Assembly (NCBI GenBank): GCA_964657325.1
Contig: CAZZVE010000006.1
Coordinates: 13,603-77,602 of the forward strand
DNA: 64,000 bases
Reading direction: 5' to 3'
Source: JBBQVS01 sp964657325
GTDB lineage: Bacteria > Chloroflexota > Ktedonobacteria > Ktedonobacterales > Ktedonobacteraceae
Below are positions 43,524 to 52,331 of this stretch, piece after piece; within the stretch, counting starts at the first letter, position 1; the number at the start of each line of letters is the position of its first letter. Below the pieces are notes generated by a model. That model was not told the DNA's origin. It saw only the letters and a program-made list of their open reading frames with translations, and did no database searches. Position numbers and translations under genes: made by a program.

Positions 43524-44796
43524 GGCTCTTAGAAACATTTGTGAGAACATAGAATTACAAAACAGACCTTTTGGGGGTACAGATACATTGTCAGCAACAG
43601 CACGTGGCAATCTGATTATTGGGCAATCGGGCGGAGCCACCGCAGTCATTAACGCAAGCCTTGTTGGAGCGGTTAACGCAGCTTTCAACGATGCCCGTAT
43701 TGATGGTATCTATGGCATGCAAAATGGTATTGAGGGACTTCTCAAAGAAGATATTGTCGATCTACGTCAGCAATCCTCTTCACTATGGCAACACCTCCTT
43801 TACGCTCCATCGGCGGCACTTGGCTCGTGTCGTTATAAGTTGAAAGATGAAGACCCGGCACGAGCAGTGGAAATATTGCGTCGCTACAATGTGCGCTATG
43901 TCCTCTACATTGGAGGCAACGACTCGGCAGATACAGCGCATCGTCTCGCACAAGCGGCTCAGCAGAGTGGCTATGATCTACAAACCATTAGCGTTCCCAA
44001 AACCATCGACAATGATCTTCCCTTTACCGATCACTGCCCCGGCTATGGAAGCGCGGCACGTTTCATCGCACAGGCAACAATAGATTCGACGATGAACACC
44101 GTTTCTATTCCCTGGCATTATCCGGTCAAAATTATTGAGACAATGGGCCGTGACGCGGGTTGGCTGACCGCCTCTTCCGCGTTAGGCAAACGGGATGATG
44201 TTGACCCACCCCACATCATACTGACACCCGAACATGTGTTTGATGCCGATTCGTTTCTAGCACAAGTTGAAGCAGTATATCGTCGTATCGGCTATGTCGT
44301 GATTACAGTAGCGGAGACGGTTCGTGATGCAAAGGGGCAAGCACTTGGTTCCGTTGGACAAGTGGGAACCGATGCTTTTCAGCATCCCCTGCTTAGTGGC
44401 GCGGGTCAATCGCTTGTTGATCTGGTCACGAAACAGCTCAAGCTTCGCGCACGATTTGACAAGCCAGGGGATTTACAACGTATGTCCTCAATGCACGTTT
44501 CACCAGTAGACCGTGACGAGGCATATCTTGTGGGACAAATGGGTACAAAAGCTCTCCTTGCAGGCGAAAGTGACAAGATGGTGACGCTGGTACGCCACAA
44601 CGAGCCTCACTATCATTGCATCACGGGCTTAGTAGAACTAGCACTGGTTGCTAACCAACAATTCCTCCTACCTCACGACTATATGAATGTCACAAAAACA
44701 ATGGTGACACAAGCCTTCTACGATTATGCACTGCCCTTAATTGGAGAGCCACTCAATACCTATCCAACGATGGAGAGAGTGCGGGTGCAGCGATGA
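43522..44796 (+). CDS. 6-phosphofructokinase family protein (GGND type)
   Basis: Up to 424 residues; the domain starts at GNLIIGQSGGATAVINAS. The phosphoryl-donor loop reads GGNDSADTA rather than the GGDGS of ATP-dependent PfkA, then PKTIDNDL, ETMGRDAGWLTA and VDRDEAYLVGQMG. This is the longer PFK group related to pyrophosphate-dependent enzymes, so PPi may be the donor (inference). The start is doubtful: the ATG has no ribosome-binding site and overlaps a TATAAT; TTG 43588 is an alternative. Overlaps deoB by 4 nt. Confidence 0.88.
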   Translation: MALRNICENIELQNRPFGGTDTLSATARGNLIIGQSGGATAVINASLVGAVNAAFNDARIDGIYGMQNGIEGLLKEDIVDLRQQSSSLWQHLLYAPSAALGSCRYKLKDEDPARAVEILRRYNVRYVLYIGGNDSADTAHRLAQAAQQSGYDLQTISVPKTIDNDLPFTDHCPGYGSAARFIAQATIDSTMNTVSIPWHYPVKIIETMGRDAGWLTASSALGKRDDVDPPHIILTPEHVFDADSFLAQVEAVYRRIGYVVITVAETVRDAKGQALGSVGQVGTDAFQHPLLSGAGQSLVDLVTKQLKLRARFDKPGDLQRMSSMHVSPVDRDEAYLVGQMGTKALLAGESDKMVTLVRHNEPHYHCITGLVELALVANQQFLLPHDYMNVTKTMVTQAFYDYALPLIGEPLNTYPTMERVRVQR

Positions 44797-45962
44797 TACG
44801 ACGTGCGATATTGGTTGTACTTGATGGTGTTGGCGCAGGAGCTAATCCTGATGCCGCTACTTATGGAGACGAAGGCGCGAGTTCGCTTGAGCACTGTGCA
44901 CAAGCAGTAGGCGGCCTTGAGCTACCTCATCTTGGCAGTATTGGATTGGGCAATATTACGCCTATCCTGGGTACACCGCCGCGCGCGGATGTCAGTGGCA
45001 GTTACGGGCGTATGGCCTCGGCTGCGGCTGGCAAAGATAGTACAACAGGACACTGGGAAATGACGGGTGTTGTGCTGCAAAAACCCCTGCCAACCTATCC
45101 GCATGGCTTTCCAGCAGATGTTGTTGCCCAGTTTGAACAGGCTATTGGACGCAAGGTCATTGGGAATACAGTTGCATCAGGGACTGAGGTTATAAAAGAG
45201 TTTGGTGAGGAGCATATGCGTACTGGCTCCCCCATTCTCTATACCTCTGCCGATAGCGTGTTTCAAGTCGCAGCGCACCAGGAAATTATTCCACTCGAAA
45301 CGCTCTACAAAATGTGCGAGACCGCGCGGAGCATCCTTACAGGCGAAAACGCTGTCGGACGTGTCATAGCACGCCCATTTCTTGGTACGTCGGGAGCGTT
45401 CAAACGGACCGAGCATCGGCGCGATTTTTCGCTTGCCCCACTTGGCACAACACTCTTGGATCAACTTAAAAAAGCTGGTAAAGATGTTATTGGCCTTGGT
45501 AAAATCGAAGACCTCTTCGCGGGACGCGGACTAACACAAGCCGACCACACGGAAACGAACCGAGATGGTATGGCTGCAACATTGCATTGGCTCGAACGAG
45601 ACTTTGAGGGACTACTTTTTGTCAATCTGGTAGAATTTGATATGTTATGGGGCCACCGCCGCGATAGTCAGGGTTACGCGCAAGCACTACGAGATGTTGA
45701 TAGCTGGTTTGCACAGGTACAACAGACAATGCGACCAGAAGACGTAATCTTTTTCACAGCTGATCACGGCGTTGATCCAACGTATCGTGGCACCGATCAC
45801 ACACGTGAATGCGTACCGCTACTAGCGTATGGACAAACATCACGTACTGGCATCAATCTTGGCACACGCTCAACATTCGCTGATCTCGGTCAAACACTAG
45901 CAGAGATGTTGAATGTTGAGAAGTTAGCGGCTGGTACGAGTTTTGCACAGGAATTGGTATAA
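44793..45962 (+). CDS. deoB: Phosphopentomutase
   Basis: Interconverts (deoxy)ribose 1- and 5-phosphate, linking nucleoside breakdown with the pentose pathway. 389 residues of the alkaline-phosphatase fold: VVLDGVGAGANPD (metal), KDSTTGHWEMTG with the phospho-Thr, FFTADHGVDPTYRGTDHTRE (metal ligands) and VEFDMLWGHR. ATGA overlap with the PFK gene and TAATG overlap with the GNAT downstream, so all are one operon. Confidence 0.95.
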   Translation: MIRRAILVVLDGVGAGANPDAATYGDEGASSLEHCAQAVGGLELPHLGSIGLGNITPILGTPPRADVSGSYGRMASAAAGKDSTTGHWEMTGVVLQKPLPTYPHGFPADVVAQFEQAIGRKVIGNTVASGTEVIKEFGEEHMRTGSPILYTSADSVFQVAAHQEIIPLETLYKMCETARSILTGENAVGRVIARPFLGTSGAFKRTEHRRDFSLAPLGTTLLDQLKKAGKDVIGLGKIEDLFAGRGLTQADHTETNRDGMAATLHWLERDFEGLLFVNLVEFDMLWGHRRDSQGYAQALRDVDSWFAQVQQTMRPEDVIFFTADHGVDPTYRGTDHTRECVPLLAYGQTSRTGINLGTRSTFADLGQTLAEMLNVEKLAAGTSFAQELV

Positions 45963-46522
45963 TGACAGAGACACAACGAAAAGCAACAGATTTCCAAGGT
46001 TTACCATTGCAGGGCGAGCGTGTTACAGTGCGGCGCCCTGTATCAAGTGACGCCGCGAACGTCTTTCGTTGGGAGCGAGATGACGAGGTATGGCGTTACG
46101 ATCCCCACCGTCCGTACTCAAATAGCATGGCGGAGTTCGTACCATTATTCGAGCGAAACTATGTACTGAGCAATGGACGACAATTCTGGTTCATCATCGA
46201 GAATGAACATCATGTTCCCATTGGAACCATCACCTACTTTAATATTGACCGTCGTCTCAATCAGGTTGAAGTTGGTCTGGGACTAGGCGAGAAATCGAGC
46301 TGGGGCAAAGGTTATGGAGCAGAGGCTATTCGCGCGCTTGTCCACTACCTCTTCACCTTCCAGAGCATTTCACGTATTTACGCGGAGACGGCAATGGCGA
46401 ACATATCGGCCCGGAACGCCTTTGCAAAATCTCAATTTGTCGAGGTTGGGCCAATCTACGATCCCCGTAGCTCAGGAACCCCCTGGGTATTATTAGAAAT
46501 TTGGAGGAAAAACTATTCATGA
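45962..46522 (+). CDS. GNAT acetyltransferase, RimJ/RimL type
   Basis: 186 residues. ERVTVRRPVSSDAANVFRWE opens the domain; GLGLGEKSSWGKGYGAEAIRALVHYLF is the acetyl-CoA-binding loop and RIYAETAMANISARNAFAKSQFVEVG the closing strand-helix. RimL-like proteins acetylate N-termini or small molecules; substrate unknown. Embedded in an operon by 1-nt and 4-nt overlaps with deoB and the phosphohexomutase gene. Confidence 0.85.
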   Translation: MTETQRKATDFQGLPLQGERVTVRRPVSSDAANVFRWERDDEVWRYDPHRPYSNSMAEFVPLFERNYVLSNGRQFWFIIENEHHVPIGTITYFNIDRRLNQVEVGLGLGEKSSWGKGYGAEAIRALVHYLFTFQSISRIYAETAMANISARNAFAKSQFVEVGPIYDPRSSGTPWVLLEIWRKNYS

Positions 46523-47880
46523 GTTCTACACATACAGAGGTAAATCCTAAGATATTTAGTGCCTATGATGTCCGTGGCATCTATGGGCAAGACCTTACCG
46601 ACGACATTGCCTATCAAATTGGACGCGCTGCCGCCCAGTACCTCAATGTACCTGAAATTGCCGTTGGACGCGATATGCGTCTTTCATCACCACAAATTTC
46701 GGCGGCGGTTCTACGTGGCATCACCGATCAGGGTATCAATGCCGTTGATCTCGGTTTGACCACAACCGATGGTTTGTATTTCGCGGTTGGCAAATTCGAC
46801 TATCCAGCAGGTATCATGATTACCGCGTCCCACAATCCTGGCAAGTACAATGGTCTGAAGTTCTGTCGTGCCCAGGCTCTACCAATCAGCAAAGAGACTG
46901 GACTGGCGGATATTCGTGATCTTGCTGTAAGCGGCAATTTTACAGAGCCAGCGCAAAAAGGCACCGTGACACAGCGTAATATCACCGATGACTACGTAAA
47001 GCACGTCTTGTCATTCATCGACGTAAGCAAGATAAAGCCACTCAAAGTCGTCATTGACGCGGGTAACGGTATGGCAGGTATGATGATACCGAGCGTCTTT
47101 CAACACCTTCCCTGCGAACTCGTCCCTCTCTATTTTGAGCTTGATGGCAATTTTCCGCATCATCCCGCCAGCCCTATCGAGCCAGAAAACATGGTAGATT
47201 TGCAGAAAAAGGTGCGTGAGACAGGTGCAGACTTAGGAGCCGCGTTCGACGGCGATGCAGATCGCATGTTTCCAGTCGATGAGCATGGCGACCTCGTAGA
47301 TGGTTCACAGGTGACGGAAGCAATGGCGAATAGTCTGCTACGCAAGTATCCAGGCTCAACTATCCTGTACAACCTGATTGTTTCTAAAAGCGTCCCTGAA
47401 CTGATTGAGCGTCTCGGTGGCAAAGCTGTACGTACACGTGTGGGCCACTCGTTCATCAAAGCAGAGATGCGCAAACTCAACGCCATCTTCGGAGGCGAAC
47501 ACTCTGGACACTTCTACTTCCGCGACAACTGGTTCGCCGACTCCGGCTTGATTGCCTTTCTCATCATGCTCGAACTCGTTTCCACTGAGGACAAACCACT
47601 CTCAGAAATACTCAAGCCATTGGACAAGGGTGTACGTAGTGGTGAAATCAATAGTACCGTTAGCGATGCACAAAGCAAGCTCCAAGCTCTTGAAGAGCAT
47701 TTCGGGAAGGGCGCGCAACTGGTCGATCACCTCGATGGTCTCACAGTAGATTATGGTACGTGGTGGTTCAATGTGCGTTCATCTAACACCGAACCACTCC
47801 TGCGTCTGAACGTCGAAGCAAACGACAGAGCCACAATGGAACAGAAGCGCGACGAACTGCTCGCGTTTATTCGTAGTTAA
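46519..47880 (+). CDS. Phosphomannomutase/phosphoglucomutase
   Basis: 453 residues of the alpha-D-phosphohexomutase family: FSAYDVRGIYG at the start, phospho-Ser loop ITASHNPGKYNGLKF (about residues 98-112), metal loop AFDGDADRMF, sugar-specificity loop GGEHSGHFYF and phosphate-binding VRSSNTEPLLRLN. It interconverts hexose 1- and 6-phosphates for polysaccharide and nucleotide-sugar synthesis. The ATG overlaps the GNAT stop; GGAGG is 11 nt upstream. Confidence 0.93.
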   Translation: MSSTHTEVNPKIFSAYDVRGIYGQDLTDDIAYQIGRAAAQYLNVPEIAVGRDMRLSSPQISAAVLRGITDQGINAVDLGLTTTDGLYFAVGKFDYPAGIMITASHNPGKYNGLKFCRAQALPISKETGLADIRDLAVSGNFTEPAQKGTVTQRNITDDYVKHVLSFIDVSKIKPLKVVIDAGNGMAGMMIPSVFQHLPCELVPLYFELDGNFPHHPASPIEPENMVDLQKKVRETGADLGAAFDGDADRMFPVDEHGDLVDGSQVTEAMANSLLRKYPGSTILYNLIVSKSVPELIERLGGKAVRTRVGHSFIKAEMRKLNAIFGGEHSGHFYFRDNWFADSGLIAFLIMLELVSTEDKPLSEILKPLDKGVRSGEINSTVSDAQSKLQALEEHFGKGAQLVDHLDGLTVDYGTWWFNVRSSNTEPLLRLNVEANDRATMEQKRDELLAFIRS

Positions 47881-47893
47881 AACATCTAAAATG

Positions 47894-47945
47894 TAGAGAG
47901 CATTCACTATGGAGAACACGTATCATTCATAGTGAACGCTCTCTA
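47894..47945. terminator. Hairpin at the end of the PFK-deoB-GNAT-PMM operon
   Basis: Eighteen-bp arms (47894-47911, 47928-47945) with one mismatch and a 16-nt loop, 13 bp after the phosphohexomutase stop. Confidence 0.7.
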
Positions 47946-48059
47946 TGTGCTCCTATTTCTCCTCTTCCTGATTTGGCATAACTACCGACTTTTATCTTTT
48001 CAAATAGAATGTAATGAGAGTGACATTCCTCAGTATAGAAATCCAAGGAGTAGTTCTTT

Positions 48060-48866
48060 ATGACAACTAATACGAACAAATCAGCAGGGAAATACGCTTC
48101 TGTCAACGGCATCGACCTGTACTACGAGATTCATGGAACTGGTACACCTTTGATTTTGCTTCACGGTGGCTTTGGAACTCTTGAGACGTTTACTGCCCTT
48201 TCACCTACACTTGCTCTCGACCATCAGATTATTGGAGTCGATTTGTATGGACACGGACGGACAGCCCTCACAAATCGTCCTCTCCGTTTTGAGCACATGG
48301 CGGATGATATTGCTGGCCTCATCGACCATCTCGGACTTGAAAAAGCCGACGTGCTTGGCTACTCTCTTGGTGGTGCCGTAGCTCTACAGACCGTTATTCG
48401 CCATCCAGAACAAGTCAACAAACTTGTTGTTGTCTCCACACCCTTCAAACGAACTGGCTGGCATCCCGAAATGCGAGCAGGCATGGCATCCATCGCCCCT
48501 GAGTTCTTTGTTGGTACTCCCCTGCATGATACCTATATGAATGTTGCACCAAAGCCAGAAGATTTTTCTCGCCTTGTCGCCAATATGCGGGAAGCACTGA
48601 GTCAAGACTATGACTGGACAGAGCAGGTTTCCGCTTTGAAAATGCCTACGCTGATTATCGCGGGCGACTCTGATGGTCTTCCACCTTCACATGCAGTAGC
48701 GTTTTTCACTCTTCTGGGTGGTGGCTTGAAGGATGCTAACTGGAATGGCGAACACCTCATTCCATCGCAACTCGCCATCTTGCCGCGCACTACTCACTAC
48801 GACATTGTTTCCCGTGCTGATCTAATCCTGCCAGTTCTTTCTCCGTTTCTTGGCAGTAAGCGGTAG
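48060..48866 (+). CDS. Alpha/beta hydrolase
   Basis: 268 residues. The oxyanion motif is LILLHGGFGTLETF, the nucleophile elbow is LGYSLGGAVAL, the acid is in IAGDSDGLPP and the His in PRTTHYD. DLYGHGRTALTNRP is typical of the family. Substrate unknown. CAAGGAG lies about 9 nt before the ATG. The final codon and stop (CGG TAG) coincide with the first bases of a repeat, so the C-terminus may have been reset by its insertion. Confidence 0.88.
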   Translation: MTTNTNKSAGKYASVNGIDLYYEIHGTGTPLILLHGGFGTLETFTALSPTLALDHQIIGVDLYGHGRTALTNRPLRFEHMADDIAGLIDHLGLEKADVLGYSLGGAVALQTVIRHPEQVNKLVVVSTPFKRTGWHPEMRAGMASIAPEFFVGTPLHDTYMNVAPKPEDFSRLVANMREALSQDYDWTEQVSALKMPTLIIAGDSDGLPPSHAVAFFTLLGGGLKDANWNGEHLIPSQLAILPRTTHYDIVSRADLILPVLSPFLGSKR

Positions 48867-48984
48867 GGGCGCAATGAATTGTGCCCAAAGATGAGAGTGG
48901 TCGGGCAAACGTCCCCAAAACGTCTCTGGTGGCAACGCGAGCCCCTCCCGACCCATCTTTGGGCGCAATGAATTGTGCCCCTAC
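48863..48984. repeat. MITE-like inverted repeat, family B copy 2
   Basis: About 122 bp, ends inverted (GTAGGGGCGCAATGAATT and its partner). The interior GGGCAAACGTCCCC and CCCTCCCGACCCATC blocks are in the same order as in the copy at 5521-5651. It overlaps the TAG of the alpha/beta hydrolase gene. Confidence 0.8.
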
Positions 48985-48994
48985 AAGCCTTTAT

Positions 48995-50026
48995 CTATAC
49001 ATTCACATTCGTATCCACTTCGCCAGTGCCATTTTGTGACAGGAAGCCAATAGTTAGTCCTTTCATTCCTCTAGGTGCTGAAAAGACGACATAACCACGT
49101 ACACTCTTCGAGCCTGCCTTAAATGTATAAGGCAGGCTATTGTCTATGGGTGCACGTTCGTTGCCAGGAGAGACAAGACGGATATAATCAAAACCGAAGC
49201 CAGGGGATATATCACCGCTTTCCGCATTATCAACTCGGAAGTTGAGTATATAAAATTGCTGTCCAGCTTTGCATTGCACACCTTGATACGCGAGGCGAGT
49301 TTCTATACTTGTGAGATGATACGTTAACATATGACCAGAAAAGTTATAAGAAATAGTTGTTGTTTGCGGCGAAGCATGGTCTGCGTATTGCGAGGGGTTA
49401 AAGGCACCTGTAAAGGGTATTTTGACTAACGTTTCGTTAAGAGTTATTGAGCCTAATTGTAATGCCAGAGCGTTCAGGGGTATGCCCTTATTTGGCAATG
49501 AGAAATCTAACCAGCCATTCTCCTGTGTTCCTGGCTTGAGACCAACGGAAAGATGCACGTTTGTAGGGATAAGAGCAGTGCTGTTGGGTTCAATCAAACG
49601 CGCAATATCATAATAAACAATATTAACCGGATTGGAAGTGTGGTTCACTACTTGCATATTAAGACGGACCGTTGTTTGACCTGAATGAATGTCGTCATCA
49701 GGGAAAAATAGCGCGTCCTGTGCATTGACAACGGTAATATCTACATCATTGTAAAGTGCGGTACGGTTCACCTGAAGTGTTGTGACAGGTACAACAGTAG
49801 GAGTTTGCGCCCCAAAGCCAGGAATTTGCGCGTTTTTGAGCAGGTTTGCCGCGTTCAGACTGACAACACTCACAATAATAATGCCGATAACCAGTAAAAT
49901 AGCTGCCCAGAACCAGAGCTTAGCAAACACTGATCGCGTCCGCGTTTCTAGCTTTTTCGGCAATTCAGGACGTGGTACCGCGTTAAGACGGGGTAGTGAC
50001 GACGTGGTAACTTTTCTCTTATCCAT
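48995..50026 (-). CDS. Membrane-anchored extracellular protein, DUF4352-like
   Basis: 343 residues. A basic cytoplasmic segment of about 37 residues is followed by one helix (LWFWAAILLVIGIIIVSVV), and the remainder is outside the cell. The exterior has two beta-rich halves (NRTALYNDVDITVVNAQDALF..., SGHMLTYHLTSIETRLAYQG...), resembling tandem DUF4352/Telomeric-repeat-like immunoglobulin folds with VVFSAPRGMKGLTIGF at the end. Function unknown. The start has a weak AAGGAAAA upstream. Confidence 0.65.
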   Translation of the reverse strand: MDKRKVTTSSLPRLNAVPRPELPKKLETRTRSVFAKLWFWAAILLVIGIIIVSVVSLNAANLLKNAQIPGFGAQTPTVVPVTTLQVNRTALYNDVDITVVNAQDALFFPDDDIHSGQTTVRLNMQVVNHTSNPVNIVYYDIARLIEPNSTALIPTNVHLSVGLKPGTQENGWLDFSLPNKGIPLNALALQLGSITLNETLVKIPFTGAFNPSQYADHASPQTTTISYNFSGHMLTYHLTSIETRLAYQGVQCKAGQQFYILNFRVDNAESGDISPGFGFDYIRLVSPGNERAPIDNSLPYTFKAGSKSVRGYVVFSAPRGMKGLTIGFLSQNGTGEVDTNVNV

Positions 50027-50096
50027 ACAAAGCGTTTTCCTTTAATGATAATCCCTTGCATTCGCTATTGTACCAAGTGTATGCAACTGTTTTTTC

Positions 50097-50128
50097 TTGA
50101 CACATCCACACGTTAGTGCTAGCATAAT
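50097..50128 (+). promoter_or_regulatory. Possible promoter of sucCD
   Basis: TTGACA at 50097 with TAGCAT 17 bp downstream (50120) or CATAAT 20 bp downstream (50123), about 70 bp before sucC. The -35 is perfect, the -10 uncertain. Confidence 0.45.
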
Positions 50129-50200
50129 TTTAGGAACTTCGCATCTCTCCCCACCTAGCAAGTGGTTTCTACACTACATCGCAAGGAGTTTAAACAGTCA

Positions 50201-51385
50201 ATGAAGATTCATGAGTATCAGGCGAAAGACATCCTGGCTCGTTACGGGATTCCAGTACAGCCTGGGCGTGTTGCACATACACCAGATGAAGCCGAGGCAA
50301 TTGCCCGCGAGCTTGGCGGACCCGTTGTGATCAAAGCCCAGGTCTACGTTGGTGGACGTGGTAAAGCTGGTGGTATCCAGTTTGGCGACACGCCAGAGGA
50401 GGCGCGTGCCTCCGCCAAAAAAGTATTAGGTATGGATATAAAGGGCCTCACAGTCGAAAAAGTTCTGGTCACATCCAAGATCGACATTAAAGAGGAATAC
50501 TACCTTGGCATCATCCTGGACCGCAAAACACAATCGCCCGTGGTGATGGTCTCGAAAGAGGGCGGTATCGACATCGAAGAGGTCGCCGCGAACACACCCG
50601 AAAAGATTATTCAGCAGCCTATCGACATGCATTATGGTCTGCGTCCATTCGAGGCACGCGAAATCATCGCACGCGCTGGCCTTCCCCACGCGACCATTGG
50701 CAAAGCGGGTGATATCCTCTCAAAACTCGCAAAAGCGTTTATCGACAGTGATGCTAGCCTCGCCGAAATTAATCCACTTGCCCTGACCGCCGATGGTAAG
50801 GTACAAGCGGCTGACGCCAAGATACTCATCGATGATAATGGCCTCTTCCGTCAAAAAGAGTACGCGAAATGGGCGGAGACAGAGGAATCAAACCCACTTG
50901 AATACGAAGCAAAACAGGCAGGGCTTACCTATGTCAAGCTTGATGGAGATGTTGGTATCATCGGCAATGGTGCTGGTCTGGTCATGACAACTCTGGACAT
51001 GGTAGCGCGTGCTGGTGGCAAACCCGCGAACTTCCTGGATATTGGTGGTGGCGCGAAGGCCGAGATTATGTACAAAGCTCTGACGTTTGTGGCAAAAGAC
51101 CCACAGGTCAAGGGTATCCTGGTCAACATCTTTGGTGGCATCACTCGTGGTGAAGAGGTAGCAAAAGGCGTGATTATGGCACAATCTGACTTACCTAAAG
51201 GCATGCCAATTGTTGTACGTCTCTCCGGCACAGGCTCGGAAGAAGGCAAAGCACTCCTGAAAGACGCTGGCCTTGAATGGGGACAAGACATGCGTGAAGC
51301 ATCGGAAAAGATTGTCGCAGCCATCAATGCGCTCGGCACACAGCCACATAACGTAGCCAAAGAGCCAGAGTCACGTATAGAATAA
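50201..51385 (+). CDS. sucC: Succinate-CoA ligase beta subunit
   Basis: TCA-cycle enzyme making succinate and NTP from succinyl-CoA. 394 residues: MKIHEYQAKDILARYGIPV start, ATP-grasp domain (GPVVIKAQVYVGGRGKAGGI), AEINPLALTADG (metal), GNGAGLVMTTLDM and FLDIGGGAKAE, and GITRGEEVAKG. ATG 50201 is the family start, with AAGGAG 12 nt upstream; the frame begins at 50162. Followed by sucD after 19 bp. Confidence 0.97.
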   Translation: MKIHEYQAKDILARYGIPVQPGRVAHTPDEAEAIARELGGPVVIKAQVYVGGRGKAGGIQFGDTPEEARASAKKVLGMDIKGLTVEKVLVTSKIDIKEEYYLGIILDRKTQSPVVMVSKEGGIDIEEVAANTPEKIIQQPIDMHYGLRPFEAREIIARAGLPHATIGKAGDILSKLAKAFIDSDASLAEINPLALTADGKVQAADAKILIDDNGLFRQKEYAKWAETEESNPLEYEAKQAGLTYVKLDGDVGIIGNGAGLVMTTLDMVARAGGKPANFLDIGGGAKAEIMYKALTFVAKDPQVKGILVNIFGGITRGEEVAKGVIMAQSDLPKGMPIVVRLSGTGSEEGKALLKDAGLEWGQDMREASEKIVAAINALGTQPHNVAKEPESRIE

Positions 51386-51404
51386 TAGAGGAAGTAAGCA
51401 AGCG

Positions 51405-52268
51405 ATGAGTATTTTGTTAGATAGCACAACAAAGGTGATTGTGCAGGGCATCACAGGCCGCGAAGGACTGTACCATACACGGAATATGAAAGCGGCAGGC
51501 ACGAACATTGTTGGCGGCGTCACCCCAGGCAAGGGTGGCGAGAGCGTCGAAGGCTTTCCCGTCTTTGACACAGTTGCTGAAGCGATTAAAGCCACTGGTG
51601 CGACTGCTTCATGTATTTTCGTCCCCCCTCCTGGCGCGGCTGATGCCATTATGGAAGCCGCAACCGAGGGCATCGACTTGATTGTGTGTATCACTGAAGG
51701 CATTCCAGTGGTCGATATGACACGCGCTATGCTCGTTGTACATGAGCACAATGCACGTCTCATTGGACCAAACTGCCCCGGCATGTGTACACCGGGACAG
51801 GGCAAAATCGGCATTATTCCGTATCAGATTTTCACTCCTGGTCCCGTTGGCTTTATCTCACGCTCTGGTACGCTTACCTATGAGGTTGTTTCATTGCTCA
51901 CAGCTGCTGGCCTTGGACAATCATCCTGCATCGGTATTGGTGGTGACCCCATTATTGGCTCGACGTTTGTTGACTACCTCAAATTGTTTGAGGCCGATCC
52001 TCAGACAAAAGCCGTTGTCATGTGTGGTGAAATTGGTGGTAGCGACGAGGAAGATGCCGCCGAATACATCGAGACCATGAGCAAACCTGTTGTGGCCTTT
52101 ATCTCTGGACGTACCGCTCCAGCAGGCAAGCGCATGGGTCACGCGGGTGCGATTATCTCAGGCAATACAGGCACAGCACAAGGCAAAGTTGCAGCACTAC
52201 AGGCTGCTCATGTACCTGTCGCCGACACCATTTTCGACATTCCTGGACTCGTTCAAAAAGTGTTGTAG
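51405..52268 (+). CDS. sucD: Succinate-CoA ligase alpha subunit
   Basis: 287 residues: VQGITGREGLYHTRNM (CoA-binding Rossmann fold), FVPPPGAADAI, CITEGIPVVDM, GPNCPGMCTPGQ, the ISRSGTLTYEV loop, and the phospho-His in RMGHAGAIISG (about residue 246). Complete and normal. The stop codon's last base is the first base of a long hairpin that separates it from the deacetylase gene. Confidence 0.97.
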   Translation: MSILLDSTTKVIVQGITGREGLYHTRNMKAAGTNIVGGVTPGKGGESVEGFPVFDTVAEAIKATGATASCIFVPPPGAADAIMEAATEGIDLIVCITEGIPVVDMTRAMLVVHEHNARLIGPNCPGMCTPGQGKIGIIPYQIFTPGPVGFISRSGTLTYEVVSLLTAAGLGQSSCIGIGGDPIIGSTFVDYLKLFEADPQTKAVVMCGEIGGSDEEDAAEYIETMSKPVVAFISGRTAPAGKRMGHAGAIISGNTGTAQGKVAALQAAHVPVADTIFDIPGLVQKVL

Positions 52269-52315
52269 AACATATGCGATTGGACATGCTAAGGCATGTC
52301 CAATCGCATATGTTC
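52268..52315. terminator. Perfect 22-bp-arm hairpin between sucD and the deacetylase gene
   Basis: Arms 52268-52289 and 52294-52315 pair perfectly around TAAG. It starts at the sucD stop and ends 16 bp before the deacetylase ATG, so it either terminates sucCD or modulates readthrough. Confidence 0.75.
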
Positions 52316-52331
52316 ATTCAAAGGAACCATC

